A DNA stretch of 64,000 nt from Pontibacter liquoris (lineage in GTDB: Bacteria > Bacteroidota > Bacteroidia > Cytophagales > Hymenobacteraceae): positions 434,001 through 498,000 of the forward strand of contig NZ_JALEBG010000002.1 in assembly GCF_022758235.1 (NCBI RefSeq). The letters are read 5' to 3'. The position numbers were made by a program, and so were the translations under genes. Positions within the stretch are counted from its first letter, which is position 1. Every line of letters starts with the position of its first letter. Under the pieces are notes generated by a model, which was given only the letters and a program-made list of their open reading frames with translations, was not told the DNA's origin and did not search any database. This document shows, in pieces, positions 55,497-63,295 of this stretch.

Positions 55497-56597
55497 TTAA
55501 TACGTTGCACGTACTTTTCCGATACTTTCAATTCGTTTTTCGGCCATTTTAGTAGCAGCCAGCTGCGTATAAATGCCTTCTTTCTCGGCCAGCTCAAATA
55601 TATCCAGCGTATAGCCGTAGATACGCTCGGTCTGGGCATAGGCGCTTTCGCGGTTGTAGCCCACCAGCTCCGAGTACACGTTAATCAAACCACCAGCGTT
55701 TATCAAAAAGTCAGGCGCATAGTAGATGCCACGCTGAATAAGCGCCGGCCCGTGCACGGTTTCGTCGCGCAACTGGTTGTTGGCGCTACCGGCAATTACC
55801 TGGCACTTCAGGCGGCCCAGCGTATCGTTGTTGATAGTGCCGCCCAGGGCGCAAGGCGAATAAATGTCTACATCCAGGTCGTAGATCTCTTCCATGCCCA
55901 CCACCTTTGCATTATACTTGGCCGACACTTCTTTCAGGCGGTCCTCATAAATGTCGGTGATAAAGATCTGAGCATTCTCTTTAGCCAGCAGCTCTACCAG
56001 GTAGCCGCCCACGTGGCCCACGCCCTGTACCGATATTTTCTTGCCTGCCAGCGAGTCAGTTCCGAACGCTTTTTTAGCGGCGGCTTTCATGCCCATGTAA
56101 GTACCGTAGGCTGTCACCGGCGAAGGGTCGCCGCTGCCACCCATGGACTCCGGCAAACCGGCTACGTGCTCGGTTTCCATGTGGATGAATTCCATGTCTT
56201 TGGTCGTGGTGCCTACGTCCTCAGCTGTAATATAAGCGCCGTTCAGGTTCTTGATAAAGCGGCCATACTTGCGCAGCAGGGCTTCGTTCTTATCTTTTTT
56301 GGCGTCGCCGATAATTACTGCCTTTCCACCGCCCAGGTTAAGGCCGGAGATAGCAGCTTTGTAGGTCATCCCTCTGGAAAGACGCAATACATCGTCCAGT
56401 GCTTCAGCTTCTGAGGCATACGACCACATGCGGGTACCCCCCAGGGCTGGGCCAAGAACGGTGTTGTGAATGCCGATGATGGCTTTCAGACCGGTTTCTT
56501 TGTCGTGGCAGAAAACAACTTTCTCGTGATTGTGTTCTGATATCTGATCAAAGACCGACTTGTCTTTCTTCACTTCTACTTCTTTAATTTCGACCAT
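55497..56597 (-). CDS. Leucine dehydrogenase (Glu/Leu/Phe/Val family)
   Basis: The 366-residue enzyme is shorter than gdhA, as leucine dehydrogenases are. Motifs include TVLGPALGGTRMWSY, the catalytic lysine in LNLGGGKAVIIGD, TAEDVGTT and the cofactor loop GVGHVGGYLVELLA. It should interconvert branched-chain amino acids and 2-oxo acids with NAD. Phenylalanine or valine as substrate is also possible. It is the third dehydrogenase of this family in the window. It diverges from an ABC exporter gene across 179 bp containing a duplicated TAAGTGTTAT element. Confidence 0.92.
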   Translation of the reverse strand: MVEIKEVEVKKDKSVFDQISEHNHEKVVFCHDKETGLKAIIGIHNTVLGPALGGTRMWSYASEAEALDDVLRLSRGMTYKAAISGLNLGGGKAVIIGDAKKDKNEALLRKYGRFIKNLNGAYITAEDVGTTTKDMEFIHMETEHVAGLPESMGGSGDPSPVTAYGTYMGMKAAAKKAFGTDSLAGKKISVQGVGHVGGYLVELLAKENAQIFITDIYEDRLKEVSAKYNAKVVGMEEIYDLDVDIYSPCALGGTINNDTLGRLKCQVIAGSANNQLRDETVHGPALIQRGIYYAPDFLINAGGLINVYSELVGYNRESAYAQTERIYGYTLDIFELAEKEGIYTQLAATKMAEKRIESIGKVRATY

Positions 56598-56622
56598 CTA
56601 TGAAATTGGTTAAGTGTTATTC

Positions 56623-56630
56623 TATCTTTG
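56623..56630 (+). promoter_or_regulatory. Putative -7 promoter box (TATCTTTG)
   Basis: TATCTTTG fits the TAnnTTTG box for the ABC exporter gene starting at 56777. A TTG at 56606-56608 is 14 bases upstream. The box lies between two copies of TAAGTGTTAT (56611 and 56636). Confidence 0.5.
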
Positions 56631-56776
56631 TGATGTAAGTGTTATGCTATTTTTAAAATGAGTGAGGACTAACACACCCCTCCCGTTTCGCGCTGCAAAA
56701 TTAATTCTTTTTTTCATTAATTCAATTTGTGCGCTCCAACTCAACATAAAAGCTTGTGAAGCTGTAAGTATTTACT

Positions 56777-58561
56777 GTGAAATCGCTACGCCACCTCAAC
56801 AAATATCTGCTCCGGTATAAGTACAGGCTCCTGTGGGGCATTGTGTTTACCATTATTTCCAACATTTTTCAGATTCTGCCCGCCCAGATCGTGCGCCATT
56901 CTTTTAACCTGATAAAAGAAGGGATCGGCCTGCACAGTTTATATGAGGGCATGCACCAGCAGGAACTGGTGTATGATATTTTCGGAAAAAGCATCCTGGT
57001 ATACGGGGTGGTGATCCTGCTGATGGCGCTGCTGCGCGGCGTGTTCCTGTTTCTGGTGCGCCAGACCCTGATCGTGATGAGCCGCCTGATCGAGAACGAC
57101 CTGAAGAACGATATTTACGCCCATTACCAGAGCCTGCCGCTTAGCTTTTACCGCAAAAACAACACCGGCGACCTGATGGCGCGCATCTCCGAGGACGTGA
57201 GCCGCGTGCGCATGTACCTGGGACCGGCCATTATGTATGGCATCAACCTGGTGGTGCTTTTTGTGATGGTGATCCCCTACATGCTGGCCGTAAACGTGAA
57301 GCTCACGTTGTATACCCTGCTGCCGCTTCCTATACTGGCCATCAGTATTTATTACGTCAATAACATCATCCAGCGCAAATCCGACGAGATCCAGCGCAGC
57401 CTTTCGGGGATTACAACCTTTGTGCAGGAAGCCTTTTCAGGCATTCGCGTGCTCAAATCGTTTGTGCGCGAAGACGACTCGCACCACAACTTTACCGTGG
57501 CCAGCAACACGTATAAAGACAAGTCGCTGGAGCTCAACTTTGTCAACTCGCTGTTCTTCCCGCTGGTGCTGTTCATGGTGGGCCTGAGCACCATCATCAC
57601 CATTTACATTGGCGGACAGGAGGTAATTAACGGCAGCATTACCACGGGTAATATTGCTGAGTTCATTATCTATGTGAACATGCTTACCTGGCCGGTTACC
57701 TCGCTGGGCTGGACGGCCAGTCTGGTGCAGCGGGCAGCGGCCTCGCAGGAGCGTATCAACGAGTTTCTGCACACCGAAAACGACATCATCTCGCGCCAGA
57801 ACATCAGCAAGCCCATTGAAGGCGATATTGTATTCGAAAACGTGGACTTTGTGTATCCTGATACCCATATCCATGCCCTCAAGCAGGTGTCGTTCAGCAT
57901 CCGGCACGGCGAAACGCTGGCCGTGATCGGCAATACCGGCTCGGGCAAGAGCACCATTGCCGCCCTGCTGCCGCGCATGTATGATGCCACCGGCGGCCGC
58001 ATCCTGATCGATAGCGTGGATGTGCGCGACTATAACATCCGCAACCTGCGCAGCCAGATCGGGTATGTGCCGCAGGACGTGTTTTTGTTCTCTGACTCTA
58101 TCCGCAACAACATCGGCTTCGGGCTGCCTAGTATAACCGAGGAGCAAATGGTGCAGTCGGCTAAAGATGCCGACGTTTTCGAAAACATCATGCGCTTTCC
58201 CGAGCAGTTCGACACCAAGCTGGGCGAGCGTGGCATTACCTTATCGGGTGGCCAGAAACAGCGCGTCTCCATTGCGCGGGCGCTGGTGCGCGAACCAAGT
58301 ATACTTATCCTGGATGATTCGCTTTCGGCGGTGGATACCAAAACGGAGAATGCCATCCTCAACAGCCTGCGCCGCATCATGGCCAACCGCACTTCCATTA
58401 TTATCTCGCACCGTGTGTCGTCGGTAAAACTGGCCGACAGGATCCTGGTCCTGGACGATGGCGAGATTGTACAGCATGGCACCCACGAGGAGCTGATCAA
58501 CGAGGATGGGCTGTACAAAGTGCTCTATGAGCGCCAGCTGCAGGCCGAGGATTCGGAATGA
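56777..58561 (+). CDS. ABC exporter half-transporter with degenerate ATP site (BmrC/TM287 type)
   Basis: The 594-residue protein has a six-helix membrane domain (about 15-330) and an ATPase domain. Walker A is GNTGSGKST (385-393), the signature LSGGQ (489-493), and Walker B ends LILDD, so the catalytic glutamate is replaced by Asp514; the switch histidine is present (ISHR). Such an asymmetric half normally pairs with a second half that has the glutamate, as in TM287/TM288 and BmrC/BmrD. The half at 60768 fits that partner (see findings). The start is GTG 56777; the C-terminus is acidic. Confidence 0.92.
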   Translation: MKSLRHLNKYLLRYKYRLLWGIVFTIISNIFQILPAQIVRHSFNLIKEGIGLHSLYEGMHQQELVYDIFGKSILVYGVVILLMALLRGVFLFLVRQTLIVMSRLIENDLKNDIYAHYQSLPLSFYRKNNTGDLMARISEDVSRVRMYLGPAIMYGINLVVLFVMVIPYMLAVNVKLTLYTLLPLPILAISIYYVNNIIQRKSDEIQRSLSGITTFVQEAFSGIRVLKSFVREDDSHHNFTVASNTYKDKSLELNFVNSLFFPLVLFMVGLSTIITIYIGGQEVINGSITTGNIAEFIIYVNMLTWPVTSLGWTASLVQRAAASQERINEFLHTENDIISRQNISKPIEGDIVFENVDFVYPDTHIHALKQVSFSIRHGETLAVIGNTGSGKSTIAALLPRMYDATGGRILIDSVDVRDYNIRNLRSQIGYVPQDVFLFSDSIRNNIGFGLPSITEEQMVQSAKDADVFENIMRFPEQFDTKLGERGITLSGGQKQRVSIARALVREPSILILDDSLSAVDTKTENAILNSLRRIMANRTSIIISHRVSSVKLADRILVLDDGEIVQHGTHEELINEDGLYKVLYERQLQAEDSE

Positions 58562-58699
58562 TCTTTACCCTGCAGAACAGGTATGGCGACCCGTTTGGCA
58601 GCGCGGCTGACACGTAATCAGGGAGAGCAGGAATTTTTTAGGGCAGAATATGTTATATCTACGTATAGCTAATTTTTTAACCCCTAAATTTCACTGCGT

Positions 58700-59110
58700 A
58701 TGGCCATTGACTTACAGCAAATTGGTAAAAGGTTCAGGTTTTATACCAACCTGAAAGAACTGGATACAGAGCAGCTGAAATCCCTGACCGGGAGCGACGG
58801 CAAGGTCCTGAACTGCATCATCTCGGGCCAGAATTACCTGCTCGACGACCTGGTAGCGATCCTGCAGCACTTCCACGACCTGAACCCGCAGTGGCTCATT
58901 TACGGCGAAGGCAGCATGTTTAAGCCCATGAGCGAAAATGGCTCCTGCCCCGACCACCAGAAAGGCTGCCTTAAAAAAGACAAATCCGCTTACCTGAAGC
59001 AAATGCAGAGCATGCTGCAGGAGCTCGATGCCGCCGAAGTGGCCCAGGGCCATGAGCCCGACCTGGAGGCGCTAAAAGCCAAACTGGAGCAGATCAAAGC
59101 AGCCGAATAG
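58700..59110 (+). CDS. Small helix-turn-helix-like protein
   Basis: The 136-residue protein has an N-terminal region (1-70) like the DNA-binding domain of phage CI or XRE regulators: IGKRFRFYTNLKELDTEQL and the end phrase NPQWLIYGEGSMF, resembling NPEWLLTGEG in such proteins. The C-terminal half (80-136) is a lysine- and glutamate-rich helix, possibly a coiled coil for dimerisation. The target is unknown. It follows the ABC gene on the same strand (138-bp gap) and may regulate it. A terminator follows. Confidence 0.6.
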   Translation: MAIDLQQIGKRFRFYTNLKELDTEQLKSLTGSDGKVLNCIISGQNYLLDDLVAILQHFHDLNPQWLIYGEGSMFKPMSENGSCPDHQKGCLKKDKSAYLKQMQSMLQELDAAEVAQGHEPDLEALKAKLEQIKAAE

Positions 59111-59187
59111 TAGGTTGGTTGTGGGTTACTGATTGCAGGATGGTTTAGCTGTGGTAGCATAACTTCTCCTGTACTGGAAAAGAAACC

Positions 59188-59241
59188 AAAAGCAGGCGGG
59201 GTAGCTTCTTATATAGAAACTACCCCGCCTGCTTTTTATAC
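59188..59241. terminator. Terminator between the HTH and TetR genes
   Basis: AAAGCAGGCGGGGTAG and CTACCCCGCCTGCTTT form a long stem (a few mismatches at the tip), followed by TTTATACTTT on the plus strand, so a heptamer copy directly follows the hairpin. Confidence 0.85.
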
Positions 59242-59292
59242 TTTGAGGCTGTTCTGCGTTTTGCGTTTTGAGCTTCCCTCTATTCTGTTACC

Positions 59293-59402
59293 CTGGCGCA
59301 AGCGTCCGCTTGTGCCTACCGTGCTGGATGCATTCGCAACTTTAGGCTAAATTCAGGAAGAAAGACTTGAAAGGTATGGGCACAAGCGGACGCTTGCGCC
59401 AG
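59293..59402. repeat. Perfect 24-bp inverted repeat
   Basis: CTGGCGCAAGCGTCCGCTTG (start of the left arm, 59293-59316) is repeated as an exact reverse complement at 59379-59402 with 62 bp between. The spacer holds no gene. It looks like a REP-type element. Confidence 0.85.
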
Positions 59403-59525
59403 AAAGGACTAATTCGGAAGAACGCTAACGGCTTCCGGTTTATACCTCATCCTTACTATAAAAGGCTGTCCCTCAAAAGCAAGCCAGGCAACAAGTAGCA
59501 ACCAACAATTTAACAATCCAACCAT

Positions 59526-60155
59526 CTAACAATTAACAACCCCATCACCCTTGTTGCTGATGCCGTTCAGAATAAGGTTGATGGTAAAGAGCACGTCCCG
59601 CTCGATCTTTTCAAAGTCGATGGTCGCCAACTTGTGGAAATCGGCCCGCTGGAACTCCTCGAACTGGATCAGGTCTTTTACCACCATCATCGAGTAACCG
59701 ACCCGTTCGGCCTCGCAGGGCACAAACACGCCGCTGGTAATCCCTTCTTTTATCACCGAAGTATAAAAATTCGCCTCCTTGGCCCGCGATTCCCGGAACA
59801 GCTCCTGAAACGTAACCCGCGTCTCGATCAGGACGCGGATGGATATGGTGTGCTGGGTAACGATCTCCTGATAATAGCGCAGCGAGGACTGGATGTAGCG
59901 CTGCAGGCGCCGGTGCGGGTTAGGCTCCTGCTCGGCAATGCGCTTGATGCGCGAGAGGCTTTCTTTCCACTCCTGCGAGAAGGCCTCGATAAAGAGCAGT
60001 TCCTTGTTTTTATAATAGTAGTAGAGCGTAGGCTTTTTCAGGCCTATGGCAGCAGCAATATCGTCGAGGGTGGCTTTGCTGTAGCCTAGTTTGCCGAATA
60101 CCGTTTTGGCGGCCTCTAAAATGCGTTCTTTTTTCGCCTCTGCTTTTGTGCCCAC
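59526..60155 (-). CDS. TetR-family transcriptional regulator
   Basis: The 209-residue protein has a helix-turn-helix N-terminus (AKTVFGKLGYSKATLDDIAAAIGLKKPTLYYYYKNKELLF) typical of TetR, and a ligand-binding C-terminal domain with no clear ligand. It starts at GTG 60155 and is preceded by the GyrI-like and ABC genes on the same strand (97-bp gap), so it probably controls that transport unit. Its own operator was not identified. A possible -7 or heptamer element (TATACTTT) lies at about 60219. Confidence 0.92.
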   Translation of the reverse strand: MGTKAEAKKERILEAAKTVFGKLGYSKATLDDIAAAIGLKKPTLYYYYKNKELLFIEAFSQEWKESLSRIKRIAEQEPNPHRRLQRYIQSSLRYYQEIVTQHTISIRVLIETRVTFQELFRESRAKEANFYTSVIKEGITSGVFVPCEAERVGYSMMVVKDLIQFEEFQRADFHKLATIDFEKIERDVLFTINLILNGISNKGDGVVNC

Positions 60156-60252
60156 GTTGCTGCTGATCTGGAATAGGAAAGAACAGGAGCTGCCTTTCTC
60201 CCAAATATAAAAATAAATCTATACTTTAAAACAACGCCAGTCCACGGATAGA

Positions 60253-60771
60253 TTACTCTTTTACCGGCACCTCTACCACGCCCCTGTCCTGGGCAGGGAA
60301 CCACTCCACGTAGAATTCTTCCAGCTTCAGCTTATGCTCCTTGGCATAGTCGAAAACTGCACCATATAGCTTTTTAGGAAGTATGGCCACGTTGGCGGTT
60401 GCCTCGGCGCGCACTACTTTGCGGCCGCCCGGCACTGTGCGCAGCGTGTAGCCCTGTGGCAGCGTTATACTTGTATCTGTTACCAGCACGCCGATAAAGG
60501 CTTTCAGGCTGTCGCCGCTATGCTCGGGGTCGTTGTAGTAAATGCTGCCCGGCGTGCCGGCCAATTTCTTGCTTTCCACCAGTTCGCCGGCCCGCCGGAA
60601 GGCTTTGCCCAGCGCCTCGTCTTTGATAGAACCCTCAAACGGCTGCCCCGCCACATACCTGGTTTGGGAGGTGGCCAGGCGCACTTCGGGCGCTGCAAAA
60701 CCCCCGATAAAGGTATAAACGACAAGTAAAATAATGGCCAGGGCCGCAATTCCGTATAAAAGTTTTTTCAT
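60253..60771 (-). CDS. Membrane-anchored GyrI-like small-molecule-binding protein
   Basis: The 172-residue protein has one N-terminal membrane helix (about 4-24) followed by a GyrI-like/AraC effector-binding-like domain (30-172), with beta strands such as TLRTVPGGRKVVRAEATAN and a C-terminal YVEWFPAQDRGVVEVPV. In E. coli and others such domains bind drugs. Its ATG overlaps the TGA of the ABC gene (ATGA, 60768-60771), so translation is probably coupled. It may bind the exporter substrate near the membrane; that is inference. Confidence 0.75.
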   Translation of the reverse strand: MKKLLYGIAALAIILLVVYTFIGGFAAPEVRLATSQTRYVAGQPFEGSIKDEALGKAFRRAGELVESKKLAGTPGSIYYNDPEHSGDSLKAFIGVLVTDTSITLPQGYTLRTVPGGRKVVRAEATANVAILPKKLYGAVFDYAKEHKLKLEEFYVEWFPAQDRGVVEVPVKE

Positions 60772-62537
60772 AAGTCGATCATGTTCTTGTACTGCATGTG
60801 ATAGAGCTGCGCATAGTAGCCGTTGTGCTGCAGCAACTGGTCGTGGTTGCCTACTTCTTTTATCTCGCCCCGGTCCATCACAATAATCTTATCGGCTTTC
60901 TGGATGGTGGAGAGGCGGTGGGCGATCACCACGGAGGTACGGCCGTGCATCAGCTGGTCGATGGCGTACTGGATGAGCTCTTCGGTTTCGGAGTCTACGC
61001 TGGAGGTGGCCTCGTCTAAGATGATGATCTCGGGGTTGTAGACCATGGCCCGCACAAACGAGATGAGCTGCCGCTGCCCTACCGACAGCGTGGCGCCGCG
61101 CTCCATTACCTGGTAATGCAGGCCGCCGGGCAGGCGCTCAATAAACCGACGGGCGCCCACCAGGTCGGCGGCCCGCCACATCTGCTCTTCGGTAATAGCT
61201 TTGTTGCCCAGGCTGATGTTGTCGGCTATACTTCCGGAAAAGAGGAACACATCCTGCAGCACCACGCCAATGTGGTGGCGCAGCACGCTCAGGTCATACT
61301 CCTTCAGGTCGTGGCCATCTACCAGGATCTGCCCTTTGTTGATCTCGTAGAAACGGTTGAGCAGGTTGATGACGGAGGTTTTGCCGGCGCCGGTAGCACC
61401 CACAAAGGCAATCGTCTCGCCGGCTTTCACCTCAAACGAGACATCGCGCAGCACCCATTCCTCGTCGTTATAGGCAAACCATACATTCTGGAAACTGATA
61501 TTGCCCTGTAGCTTTTTGGGTGCAAAGGTGCCGTTGTCGGCAATCATCTCGCGGCTGTCGAGCAGGCGCATCAGGCGCTCGGTGCTCACCACGCCCAGCT
61601 GCAGCGTGTTAAAACGGTCGGCGATCATGCGGATAGGCCGGAAGAACATCTGGATGTAAAGTATAAAGGCCATCAGCGTGCCCAGCGAGGTTTTGTCGTT
61701 GATAACGCCGTAAGCGCCATACCATACCAGCAGGCCCAGGCCCGCCGCGCCAATGATCTCGGCCACCGGGAAATAAATAGAGTAGTAAAGCACCGACCGC
61801 ACGTTAGCGCGGGTATGCTCCTTGTTTATTTCCTTGAACTTGTCCATCTCGCGGTCTTCGTTGTTGAAGATCTGCACGATGCTCATGCCGGTGATGTGCT
61901 CCTGCACAAACGAGTTAAGCCGCGCCACGGCCGTGCGCACCTCCTGGAAAGTAGCCTTTATCTTCTCCTTGAAAATATAGGTACTGATGAGCATGAGCGG
62001 AAACGTGGAAAGGCTTACCAGCGTGAGCTGCCAGTCGATGTAAAACATAAAGCCCAGGATAAAGACCAGCTGCAGGATGTCGCCGATCATGGCAGCCAGG
62101 CCTTCGCTGAACACGTCCGAGAGCGTTTCCACATCCGACACGTTGCGGGTCACGAGCGTGCCAATAGGCGTGCGGTCGAAGAATTTGAGGCGCAGGTCCA
62201 GGATATGGCGGTAGAGCTTGATACGGATATCGCGCACCACATTCTGGCCCAGCCAGCCGGCAAAATACGTGTGCAGGTATTGCACAATGGCATGCACCAC
62301 CAACAACACGCTCAGGATAACGAACATGCGGTTCAGGCCTTCCCAGTCGTTGTTGAGGATCTCGTGATCTACGGTATACTGGATGAGGAAAGGGCGCACG
62401 GCAGCCAGTATGGCCGAGGCAAAGGTCAGCACAATGATAAAGTAAAACGTCCGGACATAGGGCTTCACAAACGTGAAAAGCCGTTTGAGCACATCCGAAT
62501 CGAATACTTTACCTGTATTTTTAGGTTTATCTTCCAA
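60768..62537 (-). CDS. ABC exporter half-transporter with intact catalytic glutamate (BmrD/TM288 type)
   Basis: The 589-residue protein has a six-helix membrane domain (about 20-335) and an ATPase domain with Walker A GATGAGKTS, a variant signature LSVGQ (484-488), and Walker B ILDEATSSVD with the catalytic Glu509. The switch motif is IAHR. The degenerate signature and the intact glutamate are complementary to those of the half at 56777. The start is TTG 62537; no ATG precedes the conserved region. It heads the unit ABC-GyrI-like-TetR. Confidence 0.92.
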   Translation of the reverse strand: MEDKPKNTGKVFDSDVLKRLFTFVKPYVRTFYFIIVLTFASAILAAVRPFLIQYTVDHEILNNDWEGLNRMFVILSVLLVVHAIVQYLHTYFAGWLGQNVVRDIRIKLYRHILDLRLKFFDRTPIGTLVTRNVSDVETLSDVFSEGLAAMIGDILQLVFILGFMFYIDWQLTLVSLSTFPLMLISTYIFKEKIKATFQEVRTAVARLNSFVQEHITGMSIVQIFNNEDREMDKFKEINKEHTRANVRSVLYYSIYFPVAEIIGAAGLGLLVWYGAYGVINDKTSLGTLMAFILYIQMFFRPIRMIADRFNTLQLGVVSTERLMRLLDSREMIADNGTFAPKKLQGNISFQNVWFAYNDEEWVLRDVSFEVKAGETIAFVGATGAGKTSVINLLNRFYEINKGQILVDGHDLKEYDLSVLRHHIGVVLQDVFLFSGSIADNISLGNKAITEEQMWRAADLVGARRFIERLPGGLHYQVMERGATLSVGQRQLISFVRAMVYNPEIIILDEATSSVDSETEELIQYAIDQLMHGRTSVVIAHRLSTIQKADKIIVMDRGEIKEVGNHDQLLQHNGYYAQLYHMQYKNMIDL

Positions 62538-62690
62538 GGAGGTCGTTCTGCTTTAAAATGGCACAAGTATAAGCGCACAAGTCTTAAGTACGTGCGCCTG
62601 TTCTTAACCGATTGTAAAGTTAATGGTTTTGAAGCAGGATTTTCAGGATGAAAGGATTTTAGGATTTGCCGGGAGGCGGTTTTATGTGTT

Positions 62691-62745
62691 GGCTATACTT
62701 GGCTGCCGCTTGCAGCAACTTCAACCAGGCTATACTTGGCTGCCG
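62691..62745 (+). repeat. Direct repeat containing TATACTT
   Basis: GGCTATACTTGGCTGCCG occurs at 62691-62708 and again at 62728-62745. A shorter form (GCTATACTTGGC) occurs at 2168-2179. Confidence 0.75.
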
Positions 62746-62794
62746 TTTGATGCTCAATGCTGTTTTCTGCTATCCTTGCTGGCTTGAGTTTGAT

Positions 62795-63292
62795 GCTTAG
62801 TTCTTATATTTGCCTTGTTTCATTTCATACTTTGGAGCGCTCCAAGCCCGCGGGGCTCGTCCTTTGGCATCGCGCTGTGGCGTGAAGCTGCTCCTCGCTT
62901 CGCTGCGGGCTGCCGCATGCGCGGCACCGCAACACACCAAGGCGCTCAACCCAAGGACTGGGATCTGTTTCAATAGCTAAGGCTTTTGCTTGAGGAACCT
63001 CTTGTAGGGACAGGTCGCGACCTGTCCGCGATGGCGCTAGCTATGAAAGTATAGCATAAGTATAGCAGCCCAAAGTCCCCCTTTGAAGGGGGATGTTCCT
63101 TTTTATCTTAATCTACATTGCATATACTTTACTCAAGTATAAACTCACTCTACCTGCCTCTTTCCCTTTTGTCATCCTGAAAGGATCTTGTGAGCAAGCT
63201 AATAAAGCCAAAACAACACCGCTTATACTTCCTCAATAGTAACAACAGGCTCCCCTCCTTAAACAAGGAGGGGTTAGGGGTGGTTGGACCCG
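62795..63292 (+). repeat. Composite interspersed repeat, copy R4
   Basis: Modules follow in the order seen at the left end. Module A (62795-62985) has TTTGGAGCGCTCCAAGCCC and GGCGCTCAACCCAAGGACTG. An extra part follows (TTGTAGGGACAGGTCGCGAC, 63002) together with a CCCCCTTTGAAGGGGG hairpin (63077-63092). Module B (63134-63190) ends in GTCATCCTGAAAGGATCTTG. Module C (63233-63292) has CCCCTCCTTAAACAAGGAGG and GGGGTGGTTG. No gene lies in it. Confidence 0.72.
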
Positions 63293-63295
63293 GGG

